Below are positions 26,566-36,339 of a stretch of DNA of 64,000 nt, piece by piece. The notes under the pieces were generated by a model that saw only the letters and a list, made by a program, of their open reading frames with translations, did not search any database and had not been told where the DNA came from. How positions within the stretch are numbered: position 1 is the first letter of the stretch; each line of letters opens with the position of its first letter. Where the stretch lies: assembly GCA_017522255.1 (NCBI GenBank), contig JAFWZP010000087.1:1-64000 (forward strand), written 5' to 3'. A program made the translations under genes and the position numbers. The stretch comes from Bacteroidales bacterium. Lineage in GTDB: Bacteria > Bacteroidota > Bacteroidia > Bacteroidales > P3.

Positions 26566-27795
26566 TTATAATGTCGAAATAAGCTTCGATTCATTCATTT
26601 TGTCCAACGCCATCTTTTTGGTAATGACTATAGTTCTGTGTTCCGCATTAGAGCTTGGTATCTCGTACATAATATCGGTCATGATGCTTTCCATAATCGA
26701 ACGCAAACCCCTTGCTCCCAATTTATATTCCACAGCTCTATCCACCACTGCATCAAGAGCTGCCGATTCGAAACGCAAGTCCACATTATCCATGGCAAAT
26801 AATTTTTTATATTGCTTTACCAATGCATTTTTGGGTTCGGTAAGTATCTTACGCAAAGCCTCTTTATCCAAAGGGTTGAGGTGTGTCAGCACCGGAAAGC
26901 GTCCCACCAATTCCGGTATAAGACCAAACTTTTTCAGGTCTTGAGGCTGTATGTATTGCAATATATTTGTCTTATCTAATGTGGTACGATTTTTTGTTTC
27001 GGCAAATCCTATCACATGAGCTTTCATACGCGATGCTATCGCACGCTCGATACCATCAAAAGCACCTCCCGAAATAAACAATATGTTTTGAGTATTTACA
27101 GGTATCATTTTTTGTTCGGGGTGTTTACGACCACCTTGAGGAGGCACATTCACTACCGAGCCTTCCAATAGTTTAAGCATAGCTTGTTGCACACCCTCAC
27201 CCGATACATCTCGAGTGATGGAAGGGTTGTCGCTTTTGCGGGCTATCTTGTCTATCTCATCGATAAATACAATACCACGCTCAGCTGCCTTCACATCATA
27301 ATCGGCAGCCTGCAATAGTTTTACAAGTATATTTTCCACATCTTCGCCCACATATCCGGCTTCGGTAAGCACTGTGGCATCGGCTATACAAAACGGCACA
27401 TTAAGTATCTTAGCTATAGTGCGTGCTATCAAAGTTTTGCCGGTACCGGTTTCGCCAACAAGCACTATATTGGATTTTTCTATCTCCACATCGTTCTTGT
27501 CTTTGCGTTCTTGCTGATACATCAAGCGTTTATAGTGGTTGTATACCGCCACCGAAAGCACCTTCTTAGCCTCGTCTTGACCAATGATATATTTGTCCAA
27601 ATGCTCCTTTATCTCTTTGGGTGTTTTTATATCCAACTCAAAACTATCATCGTCTTGGTATGCTTCTTTCAATATCTCGGTGGCACGAGCCACACAATCA
27701 TTGCATATCGCTCCATTTACACCTTGCAACAATACATTTACTTCAGATTCTCTACGTCCACAAAGCGAACACTTTCTTTCTTTACTCTTATCCAT
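26566..27795 (-). CDS. clpX: ATP-dependent Clp protease ATP-binding subunit ClpX
   Basis: 409 residues. The zinc-binding domain uses Cys9, Cys12, Cys31 and Cys34 (CSLC...CNDC). The AAA+ domain has Walker A GETGTGKT (114-121), Walker [11 protein letters not shown], and sensor/arginine-finger blocks ([21 protein letters not shown]). It unfolds tagged proteins and feeds them to ClpP, which is not encoded in this window. It lies 22 bp after rodA. Confidence 0.98.
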   Translation of the reverse strand: MDKSKERKCSLCGRRESEVNVLLQGVNGAICNDCVARATEILKEAYQDDDSFELDIKTPKEIKEHLDKYIIGQDEAKKVLSVAVYNHYKRLMYQQERKDKNDVEIEKSNIVLVGETGTGKTLIARTIAKILNVPFCIADATVLTEAGYVGEDVENILVKLLQAADYDVKAAERGIVFIDEIDKIARKSDNPSITRDVSGEGVQQAMLKLLEGSVVNVPPQGGRKHPEQKMIPVNTQNILFISGGAFDGIERAIASRMKAHVIGFAETKNRTTLDKTNILQYIQPQDLKKFGLIPELVGRFPVLTHLNPLDKEALRKILTEPKNALVKQYKKLFAMDNVDLRFESAALDAVVDRAVEYKLGARGLRSIMESIMTDIMYEIPSSNAEHRTIVITKKMALDKMNESKLISTL

Positions 27796-27817
27796 CTATA
27801 ATGTTTTTTCTTTTTAA

Positions 27818-29092
27818 TTAAAGTATTTGGTTATGCACTGCATCTTGCCTTACAAAGACAAAAAGCAACAATGTAAAAGCTATAAGCGACGAACCGCCGT
27901 AGCTGAAAAAGGGCAATGGTATACCTATTACAGGCAATAATCCCAACACCATACCTATATTAATAGTAAAATGTACAAAAAATATACTTGCCACCGAATA
28001 TCCATATATGCGAGAAAACTTCGACCTCTGTCGCTCAGCCATAGTGATAAGGTGAAACAAAAAATAGAGATACAATCCCACCAAAGCCACCGAGCCCACA
28101 AAGCCCCATTCTTCGCCTACGGTACAAAATATAAAGTCGGTTTCCTGTTCGGGAACAAAATTATATTTAGTTTGCGTGCCCTCCAAAAATCCTTTGCCTA
28201 TGATTTGTCCCGACCCTATGGCTATCTTAGATTGGTTAACGTTATAATTGATACCCTGAGGATCGTCGCTCTTACCCAAAAGCACATAAATACGGTCTTT
28301 TTGATGTGGCTCCAACACATTCTCGAACACAAAATCTACCGAGAAGACGAAAGCTACACATCCAAAGAACACCAATACCGGCTTTATTATATTATAAAAG
28401 GTACGCTTGCTTTTGGTAAGCCAAAGAAATATATATCCCAACAAAACCAAGAGCAAAAGTCCTATCACTATAAACTTATTAAACGCCAACGAAAGAACAA
28501 ATATAAGCACTGCCGCCAAGCCTATAATGAGAATATTGCCCGACATGCCTTCGCGAAAGAACGGAAGTACAAAGCTGGCAAATACCAATGCCGAACCGGT
28601 ATCGTGCTGCAAAAGCACCAACAAAGCAGGCACCAATATTATAGACCATGCAACTATCTTGGTACGTTTATTTCGTATATCCACATCTATGGCACTCAAA
28701 TACTTGGCAAAAGTCAATGCGGTAGCAAACTTGGCAAACTCCGATGGTTGCAGTTTAAACGACCCAATAGATATCCACGATGTAGCCCCTTTGGTAACGG
28801 TGGCAGTAAACAGCACCACCACAAGCAAACACAGCACAGCTCCATATATGATATATGCTGTGGAGGAAAAAAAACGTGAGTCGATAATGAGAGTGAATAT
28901 AGCCGTAACAAAAGCTATGGCAATCCACAGCAGCTGCTTGCCATGCTGCCTTTCGAGATCAAAAACACCGGCAGCAGCCTCGTCGTATACTGCCGAATAG
29001 ATATTCATCCACCCAAACAATACAAGGACAATATACACCGCCACTATCTTCCAATCGATATTAGATAATATGTTCTCTTCTTGACTTCTCAC
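27818..29092 (-). CDS. rodA: Peptidoglycan polymerase RodA (SEDS family)
   Basis: 424 residues with about ten transmembrane helices. SEDS signatures are GATSWISIGSFKLQPSEFAK, LLQHDTGSALVFASF, the long extracytoplasmic loop with LGKSDDPQGINYNVNQSKIAIGSGQIIGKG, and IGIPLPFFSYGGSSLIAF near the end. It polymerises glycan strands for cell elongation together with PBP2. The start is one base past the mrdA stop, so the two are coupled. Confidence 0.97.
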   Translation of the reverse strand: MRSQEENILSNIDWKIVAVYIVLVLFGWMNIYSAVYDEAAAGVFDLERQHGKQLLWIAIAFVTAIFTLIIDSRFFSSTAYIIYGAVLCLLVVVLFTATVTKGATSWISIGSFKLQPSEFAKFATALTFAKYLSAIDVDIRNKRTKIVAWSIILVPALLVLLQHDTGSALVFASFVLPFFREGMSGNILIIGLAAVLIFVLSLAFNKFIVIGLLLLVLLGYIFLWLTKSKRTFYNIIKPVLVFFGCVAFVFSVDFVFENVLEPHQKDRIYVLLGKSDDPQGINYNVNQSKIAIGSGQIIGKGFLEGTQTKYNFVPEQETDFIFCTVGEEWGFVGSVALVGLYLYFLFHLITMAERQRSKFSRIYGYSVASIFFVHFTINIGMVLGLLPVIGIPLPFFSYGGSSLIAFTLLLFVFVRQDAVHNQIL

Positions 29093-29093
29093 C

Positions 29094-30935
29094 TTACTTA
29101 TGCTTTTTATTTCTTACAATAGGCAACTTCTGACAAGGATTGGTTTCCATATATAGTTTTTCGAAATCCTTCCGTTCTACAGAGCCACGCACATACTTTT
29201 CTACCACCAAGCTGGCTATTGGGGCTGCCCAAGTGCCTCCCCCACCCTTGGCATTCTCTACGTATACCGACACGGCTATCTTTGGATTATCCATAGGAGC
29301 AAAACAAATAAACACCGAGTGGTCGTCGCCCGGATTTTCGGCAGTACCGGTTTTGCCACATATAGCTATATCGTCTATCTTGGCTCGACGTGCCGTACCA
29401 CCGGCTTCGTGCACCACACCATACATACCTCTTACGGCTATATCAAAATAATGTTCGGGTATGCCTATCTCGTGTTTGGTATAAAACTCATCGTTTCGCA
29501 CAGAGTCGTCGCCGTAATATTTCACCAAATGAGGAGTATAATAATACCCCCTGTTGGCCATGGTAGCAGCAAAATTGGCCATCTGCAAAGGCACTATAAG
29601 CACCTCGCCCTGTCCTATACTATTTGAATATATGGTCGAGAATGCCCATCGCTCCTTGCCATACCATTTGTTATATAGTGTAGTATCGGGTATTACACCA
29701 CGTTTCACGTTAGGCAAATCAATGCCCAAGCGTTGACCAAAGCCAAACCGCAACATATAATCGTGCCATTGTGTAAGTCCATACTGACTATCTTTGTATA
29801 TATTATTGTACTTTCCTTGCTGTATTATTCGCTTATAAGTATAATAGAAATAAGGGTTACACGACATCTTTATGGCTTCGCTCACACTATTGGCATTAGG
29901 GTGTCCATGACAACCCACCACCTTGTCGCACGCAAAACCCGTACCCGGCGATATCACACCCAAATCTAAGGCTATAAGCGACTGAGCCACTTTGAATATC
30001 GAGCCGGGAGGATAGGTAGCCATCAATGCTCTGTTGAACAACGGCTTGCTTATATCTTTCGACAATTTGTTGTAGTTTTCGCCTCTCACACGCCCCACCA
30101 AAAGGTTAGGATTATAAGTGGGAGCCGACACAAAAGCCAATATTTCACCCGTCGAGGGTTCTATTGCCACTATACTGCCACGCTTGTTGGCCATCAGCTT
30201 TTCGGCATACTCCTGCAAGTCGGCATCGAGGGTGGAATATAAATTGTGTCCTGCCACAGCCACAGTGTCGTACATGCCATTTTGAAAGCTACCTTTCTCG
30301 CGGTTATGCACGTCTACCAACACTATCTTCTTACCTTTCTGTCCCCTCAACTGCTCTTCGTACGACTTTTCCAAACCACTCTTGCCTATATAGTCGCCTT
30401 GCTTATAATAGGGATTTTCTTTTATCTCCTTATCGTCGACCTCGCCTATATATCCAAGCACATGGGCAGCTATCGGACGCTCGTATTTACGCAAAGTACG
30501 CGACTGCACATAAAAACCGGCAAACTTATACAAATTCTCTTGCAAAGCACCATACTCCTCCTTCGAAATCTGTTTTACAAATGCCGATGGAGCATACGAC
30601 GAGTAGGCTCTGGCTTTCTTCATCTTTTGCACAAATTCATCGTGGGTGATGCCTACCAAGCTACAAAAATTTGCAGTATCCAGATTTTTCACCTGGCGGG
30701 GAATCACCATCAAATCGTATACAGCCTCGTTATATACCAACAATTCGCCGTTGCGGTCGTATATCAATCCACGAGCAGGATACTGCGTAACATACCTAAA
30801 AGCATTACGCTCGGCAAGGTCACGATATTTGTTGTTCACCACCTGCAAAAGAAAGAGGCGAATAACAAACACAACGCTCACCGTGATAAATATCAGTTTG
30901 ACAATACCACTCCTATTTGAATAAATATCGGCCAT
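29094..30935 (-). CDS. mrdA: Penicillin-binding protein 2 (elongation transpeptidase)
   Basis: 613 residues. One N-terminal membrane helix (about 11-31) is followed by the PBP dimerisation domain (RGLIYDRNGELL; IGKSGLEKSYEEQLRG). The transpeptidase domain has the active serine in PPGSIFK (Ser312, Lys315), an SxN box in YSNSIGQGE and the KTG box in CGKTGTAENP. It cross-links peptidoglycan in the elongasome with RodA, whose gene follows directly. It is preceded by purM. Confidence 0.96.
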   Translation of the reverse strand: MADIYSNRSGIVKLIFITVSVVFVIRLFLLQVVNNKYRDLAERNAFRYVTQYPARGLIYDRNGELLVYNEAVYDLMVIPRQVKNLDTANFCSLVGITHDEFVQKMKKARAYSSYAPSAFVKQISKEEYGALQENLYKFAGFYVQSRTLRKYERPIAAHVLGYIGEVDDKEIKENPYYKQGDYIGKSGLEKSYEEQLRGQKGKKIVLVDVHNREKGSFQNGMYDTVAVAGHNLYSTLDADLQEYAEKLMANKRGSIVAIEPSTGEILAFVSAPTYNPNLLVGRVRGENYNKLSKDISKPLFNRALMATYPPGSIFKVAQSLIALDLGVISPGTGFACDKVVGCHGHPNANSVSEAIKMSCNPYFYYTYKRIIQQGKYNNIYKDSQYGLTQWHDYMLRFGFGQRLGIDLPNVKRGVIPDTTLYNKWYGKERWAFSTIYSNSIGQGEVLIVPLQMANFAATMANRGYYYTPHLVKYYGDDSVRNDEFYTKHEIGIPEHYFDIAVRGMYGVVHEAGGTARRAKIDDIAICGKTGTAENPGDDHSVFICFAPMDNPKIAVSVYVENAKGGGGTWAAPIASLVVEKYVRGSVERKDFEKLYMETNPCQKLPIVRNKKHK

Positions 30936-30973
30936 TTCAGCAAAATTGCACCTATTATATATTATACCTATTG

Positions 30974-32146
30974 CTAATAGATAAATGTTCCCTTATCGGA
31001 TTTCACAGTTACCTTTTTGCCTTCGTAGGCTTCGCAATAACCTATTATCTTGGCATCGACGTTGAACGACTTAGATATTTCTATTATACCCTTAGCCGTT
31101 TCGGCATCGGTATATATCTCCATTCTATGTCCCATATTAAAAACTTTATACATTTCGTGCCAATCGGTTTGCGACTGCTCGTGTATCATCTTAAACAAAG
31201 GAGGCACATCAAACATATTGTCTTTCACCACATGAAGATTGTCTACGAAATGCAACACCTTGGTTTGAGCACCGCCGCTGCAATGCACCATTCCCGATAT
31301 TTTGGGGCGGTATTCGGCAAGCACCTTTTTGATAATAGGAGCGTATGTACGCGTTGGCGACAACACCATCTTGCCTGCATCAACGCCCGGCACTTCGGTA
31401 GGCGAAGTCAGCAACATATTGCCACAATACACCACTTCGGTAGGCAAATGATTGTCGTAGCTTTCGGGATACTTTTCGGCACAATATTTGCTAAACACAT
31501 CGTGTCGTGCCGAAGTCAACCCATTGCTACCCATACCGCCATTATATGCTGTTTCGTAAGTGGCTTGTCCATACGATGCCAAACCCACTATCACATTGCC
31601 GGCAGCTATGCGATGGTTCGAAATCACTTCGCTACGTTTCAAGCGTGCAGTAACGGTAGAGTCCACTATTATGGTTCTCACCAAGTCGCCCACATCGGCA
31701 GTTTCGCCACCTGTAGAGTATATACCCACACCCAAATCGCGCATCTCGGCCAAAAACTCTTCGGTGCCGTTGATTATGGCGCTTATCACTTCGCCGGGTA
31801 TAAGACGCTTGTTGCGTCCTATTGTCGACGACAGCAATATCGAATCGGTAACACCCACACACAGCAGGTCGTCCAAGTTCATAACTATAGCATCTATGGC
31901 TATGCCTTTCCATACCGACATATCGCCGGTTTCTTTCCAATACATATATGCCAACGACGATTTGGTGCCCGCACCATCGGCGTGCATTATTGTGCAATAA
32001 TTTTCATCATTGGTCAACATATCGGGTATTATTTTACAAAAGGCTTTCGGGTAAAGCCCCTTATCTATATTTTTTATTGCGGTGTGCACATCTTCCTTAG
32101 ATGCCGAAACACCTCTTAAACTGTACTTTAAATTATCCACGGCCAC
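30974..32146 (-). CDS. purM: AIR synthase (phosphoribosylformylglycinamidine cyclo-ligase), Bacteroidota form
   Basis: 390 residues, longer than the 345-residue enterobacterial enzyme. PurM-type blocks are TIMHADGAGTKSSLAYMYW, IAIDAIVMNLDDLLCVGV, YSTGGETADVGDLV and NMGHRMEIYTDAE. It closes the imidazole ring in purine synthesis, using ATP. It has its own promoter (TATATTTG, minus, 32167-32160). It lies between mreD and mrdA, so a purine gene divides two cell-shape gene pairs. Confidence 0.92.
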   Translation of the reverse strand: MAVDNLKYSLRGVSASKEDVHTAIKNIDKGLYPKAFCKIIPDMLTNDENYCTIMHADGAGTKSSLAYMYWKETGDMSVWKGIAIDAIVMNLDDLLCVGVTDSILLSSTIGRNKRLIPGEVISAIINGTEEFLAEMRDLGVGIYSTGGETADVGDLVRTIIVDSTVTARLKRSEVISNHRIAAGNVIVGLASYGQATYETAYNGGMGSNGLTSARHDVFSKYCAEKYPESYDNHLPTEVVYCGNMLLTSPTEVPGVDAGKMVLSPTRTYAPIIKKVLAEYRPKISGMVHCSGGAQTKVLHFVDNLHVVKDNMFDVPPLFKMIHEQSQTDWHEMYKVFNMGHRMEIYTDAETAKGIIEISKSFNVDAKIIGYCEAYEGKKVTVKSDKGTFIY

Positions 32147-32159
32147 GAATTTTTTTTTG

Positions 32160-32167
32160 CAAATATA
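32160..32167 (-). promoter_or_regulatory. -7 box upstream of purM
   Basis: The minus strand reads TATATTTG, 14 bp before the purM start codon. It suggests purM and the downstream mrdA-rodA genes can be transcribed apart from mreCD. Confidence 0.65.
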
Positions 32168-32244
32168 CGTTTTTTTTCGTTTATTAATAGCTTATGTTTC
32201 ATTATTTGCTCCCAAGAGTCAAATAACGAAAACCTATATTTCGA

Positions 32245-32763
32245 TTATTTTTTCTTGCGTCCCATAAACAAGAACTCGCAACTTATTATCATCAAATAAG
32301 TAACGGCAGTACTTAGCACGGCACGAATTATAATAAGAAGCATGTCGCTTATCAAAAACGACTCTATTATATAATACGACAACGAGTATACGAAAGTGAG
32401 CAACACCACGTAGGCTGTATATGTCGAAAAAGGAATGTTTTTGATACTTGGCACGTCTATCATTATTTTTTCACGCTTGGTGAGTATGTTATCGGCCAAT
32501 ACCACACGCAAAAAACCTATCAACGTTGCCGAAAAGGTATGCATACCCAAAGTGCTGGAAAACAAATCCACAAAAAAGCCTGCTAAGAACGACAAAAATA
32601 TCAGTGCCGCCTTGGGCATACCCACCGGAAGCATCAATATAAAGAGAATATACAGAAAAGGATTGACATAGCCTCCCAAATAAATATTGTTCAGCACCAT
32701 AACCTGAAAAAATATCAGTACCAATCCTCTAATAACATTTTGTATTACAAGTCTATTCATCAC
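32245..32763 (-). CDS. mreD: Rod shape-determining protein MreD
   Basis: 172 residues, four to five transmembrane helices, matching Bacteroidota MreD: NNIYLGGYVNPFLYILFILMLP near the start and FFVDLFSSTLGMHTFSATLIGFLR in the middle. It is an inner-membrane part of the elongation complex. The start overlaps the mreC stop by 11 bp, so the two are coupled. Confidence 0.92.
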   Translation of the reverse strand: MMNRLVIQNVIRGLVLIFFQVMVLNNIYLGGYVNPFLYILFILMLPVGMPKAALIFLSFLAGFFVDLFSSTLGMHTFSATLIGFLRVVLADNILTKREKIMIDVPSIKNIPFSTYTAYVVLLTFVYSLSYYIIESFLISDMLLIIIRAVLSTAVTYLMIISCEFLFMGRKKK

Positions 32764-33598
32764 TTTCGGTCATATTAGTTGTTTCCATCATCAATGCGTT
32801 TTGCTCCTCCTTGTATATATTATCTATCACATACACGAAGTCCAACTTGTTAAAGTCGGTTGCAAACCTTATCTTTATAGTGTAGAATCCACTGCCCGGC
32901 TCTTGATAAAAACTTTCGATATATCCCACCGGTATGCCTTCGGGGAAGTTTTTCGAAAAACCGCTGGTTACCACAGTGTCGTTGACATAAAGCTCGTGAG
33001 TGGTAGGTATATCCACCAATGTGCCATAACGATAGTCTTTCGAATCCCATATCAGTGAACCCGACACCCCTGTGCGTTTTATTTTTATGCTGTTGCGACT
33101 ATTGGAATGCAGTATCGACATAATGCTCGAAAAGTTCTTGGTAGTGTTCACCACCACACCCACTATACCCTGCGACGACACCACTGCCATATCAGGTTTC
33201 ATTCCATGCAAATAGCCTTTGTTTACCATTATATAGTTGTTGGTGCTGTTCCAAGTGTTTCGTATCACCTGTGCATCGGTGTATCGGTATTGTTGTCTAT
33301 ACACGGTGTCGTTTACCTCAAACATCGTTTTGTTGTATCGTATATACGAGCTTGCTATCTCCTGCCTCAATCGTGCATTTTCTTCGGCAAGCATCTTGTT
33401 GGTAGATGCCAAATTGAGGTAACCCGTAACACTCCTAAACTGATTAAACCAGCCACCTGCCACACTATTGCCCCACGACACTATAAGCGAACTTTGGTAG
33501 TACGTAGTTTGCACCACCAATATCACCGATATTGCCTCCAACAACAAAAAGACAAACACATAATTGTATTTCTTTATAAAACGGAACAGGTTTTGCAT
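32753..33598 (-). CDS. mreC: Rod shape-determining protein MreC
   Basis: 281 residues. A single N-terminal helix (about 12-32) leads to a short coiled coil (LNLASTNKMLAEENARLRQEIAS) and the periplasmic double beta-barrel domain (QGIVGVVVNTTKNFSSIMSILHSNSRNSIKI; VTSGFSKNFPEGIPVGYIES). It organises PBP2/RodA in the periplasm. No mreB is present; gmk is the upstream neighbour instead. Confidence 0.96.
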   Translation of the reverse strand: MQNLFRFIKKYNYVFVFLLLEAISVILVVQTTYYQSSLIVSWGNSVAGGWFNQFRSVTGYLNLASTNKMLAEENARLRQEIASSYIRYNKTMFEVNDTVYRQQYRYTDAQVIRNTWNSTNNYIMVNKGYLHGMKPDMAVVSSQGIVGVVVNTTKNFSSIMSILHSNSRNSIKIKRTGVSGSLIWDSKDYRYGTLVDIPTTHELYVNDTVVTSGFSKNFPEGIPVGYIESFYQEPGSGFYTIKIRFATDFNKLDFVYVIDNIYKEEQNALMMETTNMTESDE

Positions 33599-33638
33599 AC
33601 GTTATTTTTATTGTACTTGTTTTTTTAAGGTTTCAAAC

Positions 33639-34229
33639 TTAGTGTTCACGGTTCAAAAACATTTCTATATTATCTTTGGCACTTTGCACAGCCTCGTCGA
33701 GCTTATCGTTGATAATAGTGATGTCGAATTTTGGTGCCTGGTTGAGTTCCAATGCCGAACGCGAAAGGCGTTTTTGTATAGCCTCTTCGGTTTCGGTGTT
33801 GCGTATACGCAGGCGTTGCTCAAGCACCTCCAAACTTGGCGGCATCACAAATATCGACAACGCCTTGTCGCCAAAATACTTCTTCAAATTCATTCCACCC
33901 AACACATCTACATCAAAAATCACTATCTTACCATTGCTCCAAATACGCTCTATCTCCGATTTTAGAGTGCCATAGCAAGTGCCGGCATACACCTCTTCCC
34001 ACTCAAGAAAAAGACCGGCTTGCACCTTTTGTTCGAAACTTTCCTTGCTGAGAAAATAATAATCCTTGCCATCTGCCTCGCCGGCACGTGCCTGTCGCGA
34101 AGTGGCGGAAATAGAAAACTCAAACTCCGGAAAATACGATAGCAAACGCTTTATGATGGTTGTTTTGCCCGAACCCGAAGGAGCCGAAAATATAATAACT
34201 TTGTTGTTTGTTGCGATATTGCCAGCCAT
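33639..34229 (-). CDS. gmk: Guanylate kinase
   Basis: 196 residues, full length. The P-loop is SAPSGSGKTT (15-24). The GMP-binding segment FSISATSRQARAGEADGKDYYFLS and LEWEEVYAGTCYGT are typical. It phosphorylates GMP to GDP. It starts 8 bp after the preceding conserved hypothetical gene and lies 40 bp before mreC. Confidence 0.97.
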   Translation of the reverse strand: MAGNIATNNKVIIFSAPSGSGKTTIIKRLLSYFPEFEFSISATSRQARAGEADGKDYYFLSKESFEQKVQAGLFLEWEEVYAGTCYGTLKSEIERIWSNGKIVIFDVDVLGGMNLKKYFGDKALSIFVMPPSLEVLEQRLRIRNTETEEAIQKRLSRSALELNQAPKFDITIINDKLDEAVQSAKDNIEMFLNREH

Positions 34230-34237
34230 ATTGCTTA

Positions 34238-35464
34238 TTACTTAAATTTACGTTCAAAAATCTTTCTAAAAGTTTGCACCGCAAGCGACTCTTTGTCCCA
34301 ACCATACTGCTCTTCTATGGTTTTGAGGTATGCCAAAGCCTCATCGGTGGCATTCGCATCCATCTTGGTCAGTTTCATTATAAAGTCGTTGTAGGCACGC
34401 ATGTTTTCGCCAAAGAGTTCGTTGATAAACAAAAACTTATCGTTTACTCCTATTATGGTACGCAAGTCTTCGACACGTGGTTGCTTACGCTCTTCGCGGT
34501 CTTGCTTTGTAGCAAACAGCATACGTTCTCTTTCTTTGGATTCCAAAAACTTGTCGGCCAAGGTTTTCACCCCGGAACCCGAAAAGCGATCCACCTGCTC
34601 GGCAGCCTTGGTTACATTCGACGACTTCAAATAGTCGAACAACGAAATCTGACGAGGCTCCTCGTGATGAGTCTCGGTTGTGGCAGGTTTGCGTTCTTCT
34701 TCTTTATGTTCGGTAGCAGCAGGCTCTTTGCCAAGCTCTTGTTCCTCGGATTGCTCTTGTGGCATAGATGAAGTTTCGTGCACCTCCGGCACAATAGTTT
34801 TCTCTTCGGCAACGGGTTCTTCTTCCTCTATAGGTGTAAGCTCAGGCTCTTCGGCAATGGCAGGCTCTGCCATTGGTTCTTGGTCAACAGGCTCTTCGTC
34901 CAATGCCGGAGTTTGCTCTGTAGCAGATTTCTCTTCGTCCTCATCTTCGATAGGTTCAAACTCCATTATTGTAGGATTGGAAAGTATGTCATCATCATTG
35001 CTCGCCATTTCTTGCAACATATCGTCCTTTTCCACCACAGCATCAAACTTATCATCGGCAACAATCGGTGTTTCGGCAACTACATTGCTATTGCTGTCGA
35101 CTATAGGCTGTTGATTTTCCGGCTTATCCTCTACCATTTCGTGTTCATCAATGGTGGGTTCCGATTCCGACACCTCGGCAGCACCTTCGGCAACCGCCTC
35201 TTCCGTGCCCTTAGCTGCCTCTTCCACCAATTCGGCAACAGCTTGTTGCTGCAATATGCCGGCTATGGCCGACGCTCTGCCAATATCTTCGTGCATGGCA
35301 TTGAGTTTATTCAACTCCAATGCACTAACATACATACCCCTTATCGAATCCAACAATACATCTAATTCTATCTGAGGCACCCTGCCTTCCCACTGTTGAA
35401 TACGCCTTACATTATCCAAAATAGTTTCTGTTTCCGCCGCCAAGCGAGCCTTTATCTCTTTCAT
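34238..35464 (-). CDS. Conserved hypothetical protein with long acidic linker
   Basis: 408 residues in three parts. An N-terminal helical segment (about 1-90) precedes a very acidic, Glu/Pro/Val-rich disordered linker (about 90-270). The basic C-terminal domain (about 290-408) contains DLRTIIGVNDKFLFINELFGENMRAYNDFIMKL and ends WDKESLAVQTFRKIFERKF. I recognise the C-terminal block as recurring in Bacteroidota proteins of unknown function but cannot name a family. There is no signal peptide or membrane helix, so it is cytosolic. It heads the minus-strand cluster and is 8 bp from gmk. Confidence 0.75.
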   Translation of the reverse strand: MKEIKARLAAETETILDNVRRIQQWEGRVPQIELDVLLDSIRGMYVSALELNKLNAMHEDIGRASAIAGILQQQAVAELVEEAAKGTEEAVAEGAAEVSESEPTIDEHEMVEDKPENQQPIVDSNSNVVAETPIVADDKFDAVVEKDDMLQEMASNDDDILSNPTIMEFEPIEDEDEEKSATEQTPALDEEPVDQEPMAEPAIAEEPELTPIEEEEPVAEEKTIVPEVHETSSMPQEQSEEQELGKEPAATEHKEEERKPATTETHHEEPRQISLFDYLKSSNVTKAAEQVDRFSGSGVKTLADKFLESKERERMLFATKQDREERKQPRVEDLRTIIGVNDKFLFINELFGENMRAYNDFIMKLTKMDANATDEALAYLKTIEEQYGWDKESLAVQTFRKIFERKFK

Positions 35465-35888
35465 TTTTCCACAATAATAAAGAAGTTTCTAAAAAAGCAT
35501 TTTGCTCGAAAAAAATAAGAAACGCACCGCCTATCGGCATAGCCTCATCACAGATATATCGCTATGTATTAGTCCGATAAACAGCATCTCCACTTCGAGA
35601 AATACTTCGTAAAATTACATTATATTTCTTATATTATCGCAGTCTGCCTCATAAAGTTATCAGCAACATAAGTTAATAACTCGTATCACAAACACACACA
35701 ACACGTTAGCCATCACACATTATAACTAAAGTCTATACCACAAGGTTATACATATCAGAAATCTCCAAGCTCATAGCTCACAACTCACTGCTTTCCAATT
35801 AATAAATTTACCTCAATTTAACACACATTCGTTTAACTTGGAGAATTGCGTATATGTGTACCATAATATTTTTTGCAACAAATAAGGC

Positions 35889-35944
35889 AACCTCGCGAGG
35901 TTATCGAACAAGAAATTTTCGCCCGGCTACCCACAGTAGGGTAG
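35889..35944. repeat. Three short palindromes at about 20-bp spacing
   Basis: AACCTCGCGAGGTT (35889-35902), GAAATTTTC (35912-35920) and CTACCC/GGGTAG (35927-35932, 35939-35944) have centres about 20 bp apart. They immediately precede the large array at 36000. From 35465 to 35888 I see only AT-rich sequence with no gene or clear motif. Confidence 0.45.
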
Positions 35945-35999
35945 AAAGCTAATAGTCATAGGGTATAAAAGGATTGACAATAGGGTGTCGTGGTCGGCA

Positions 36000-36205
36000 G
36001 TCGCGACCTTTGGCATCGAAGGTCGCGACTTACAAGCCAAACAGTCGCGACTTACCTCGCCGCAGCTCACGTCCTCCGACATCCGAAGACGCGACTCACA
36101 CCATCCGAAGACGCGACCTCCGACATCCGAAGACGCGACCCACACCATCAAAGGACGCGACCCATCGCAACACAAGACGCGTATAAACAAAAGGGTAGTC
36201 GCGTC
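36000..36205. repeat. Ten-register 22-bp array with core GTCGCGAC/GACGCGAC
   Basis: An 8-base core occurs at 36000, 36022, 36044, (36066, decayed), 36088, 36110, 36132, 36154, 36176 and 36198: always exactly 22 bp apart. The core is GTCGCGAC (three copies), GACGCGAC (four), GACGCGTA and GTCGCGTC. The 14-base stretches between cores vary, except the middle four units share ATCCGAA or ATCAAAG. The block is much richer in GC than the genes around it. Short open frames here are by-products of the repeat. Confidence 0.9.
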
Positions 36206-36339
36206 CAAGAAACCAACAGACTGCATCAGACCAAAGTGGCAACACCTGCCTACAACATCAAAAGCACAACCCCACCACTGTGCAGACCACAGTCCCAAAG
36301 AAAACAGATTACAACCTGTAGCACAATAAGTTAAAACAC

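Noticed and set aside
36000..36205. CRISPR array
   Set aside because: The repeats are only 8 bases with 14-base intervals, far below CRISPR sizes, and no cas gene is in the window.
35927..36334. Three overlapping ORFs of 114-123 codons in the 36 kb gap
   Set aside because: All are open only because the 22-bp repeat lacks stops in several frames; composition is repeat-driven with no start context.
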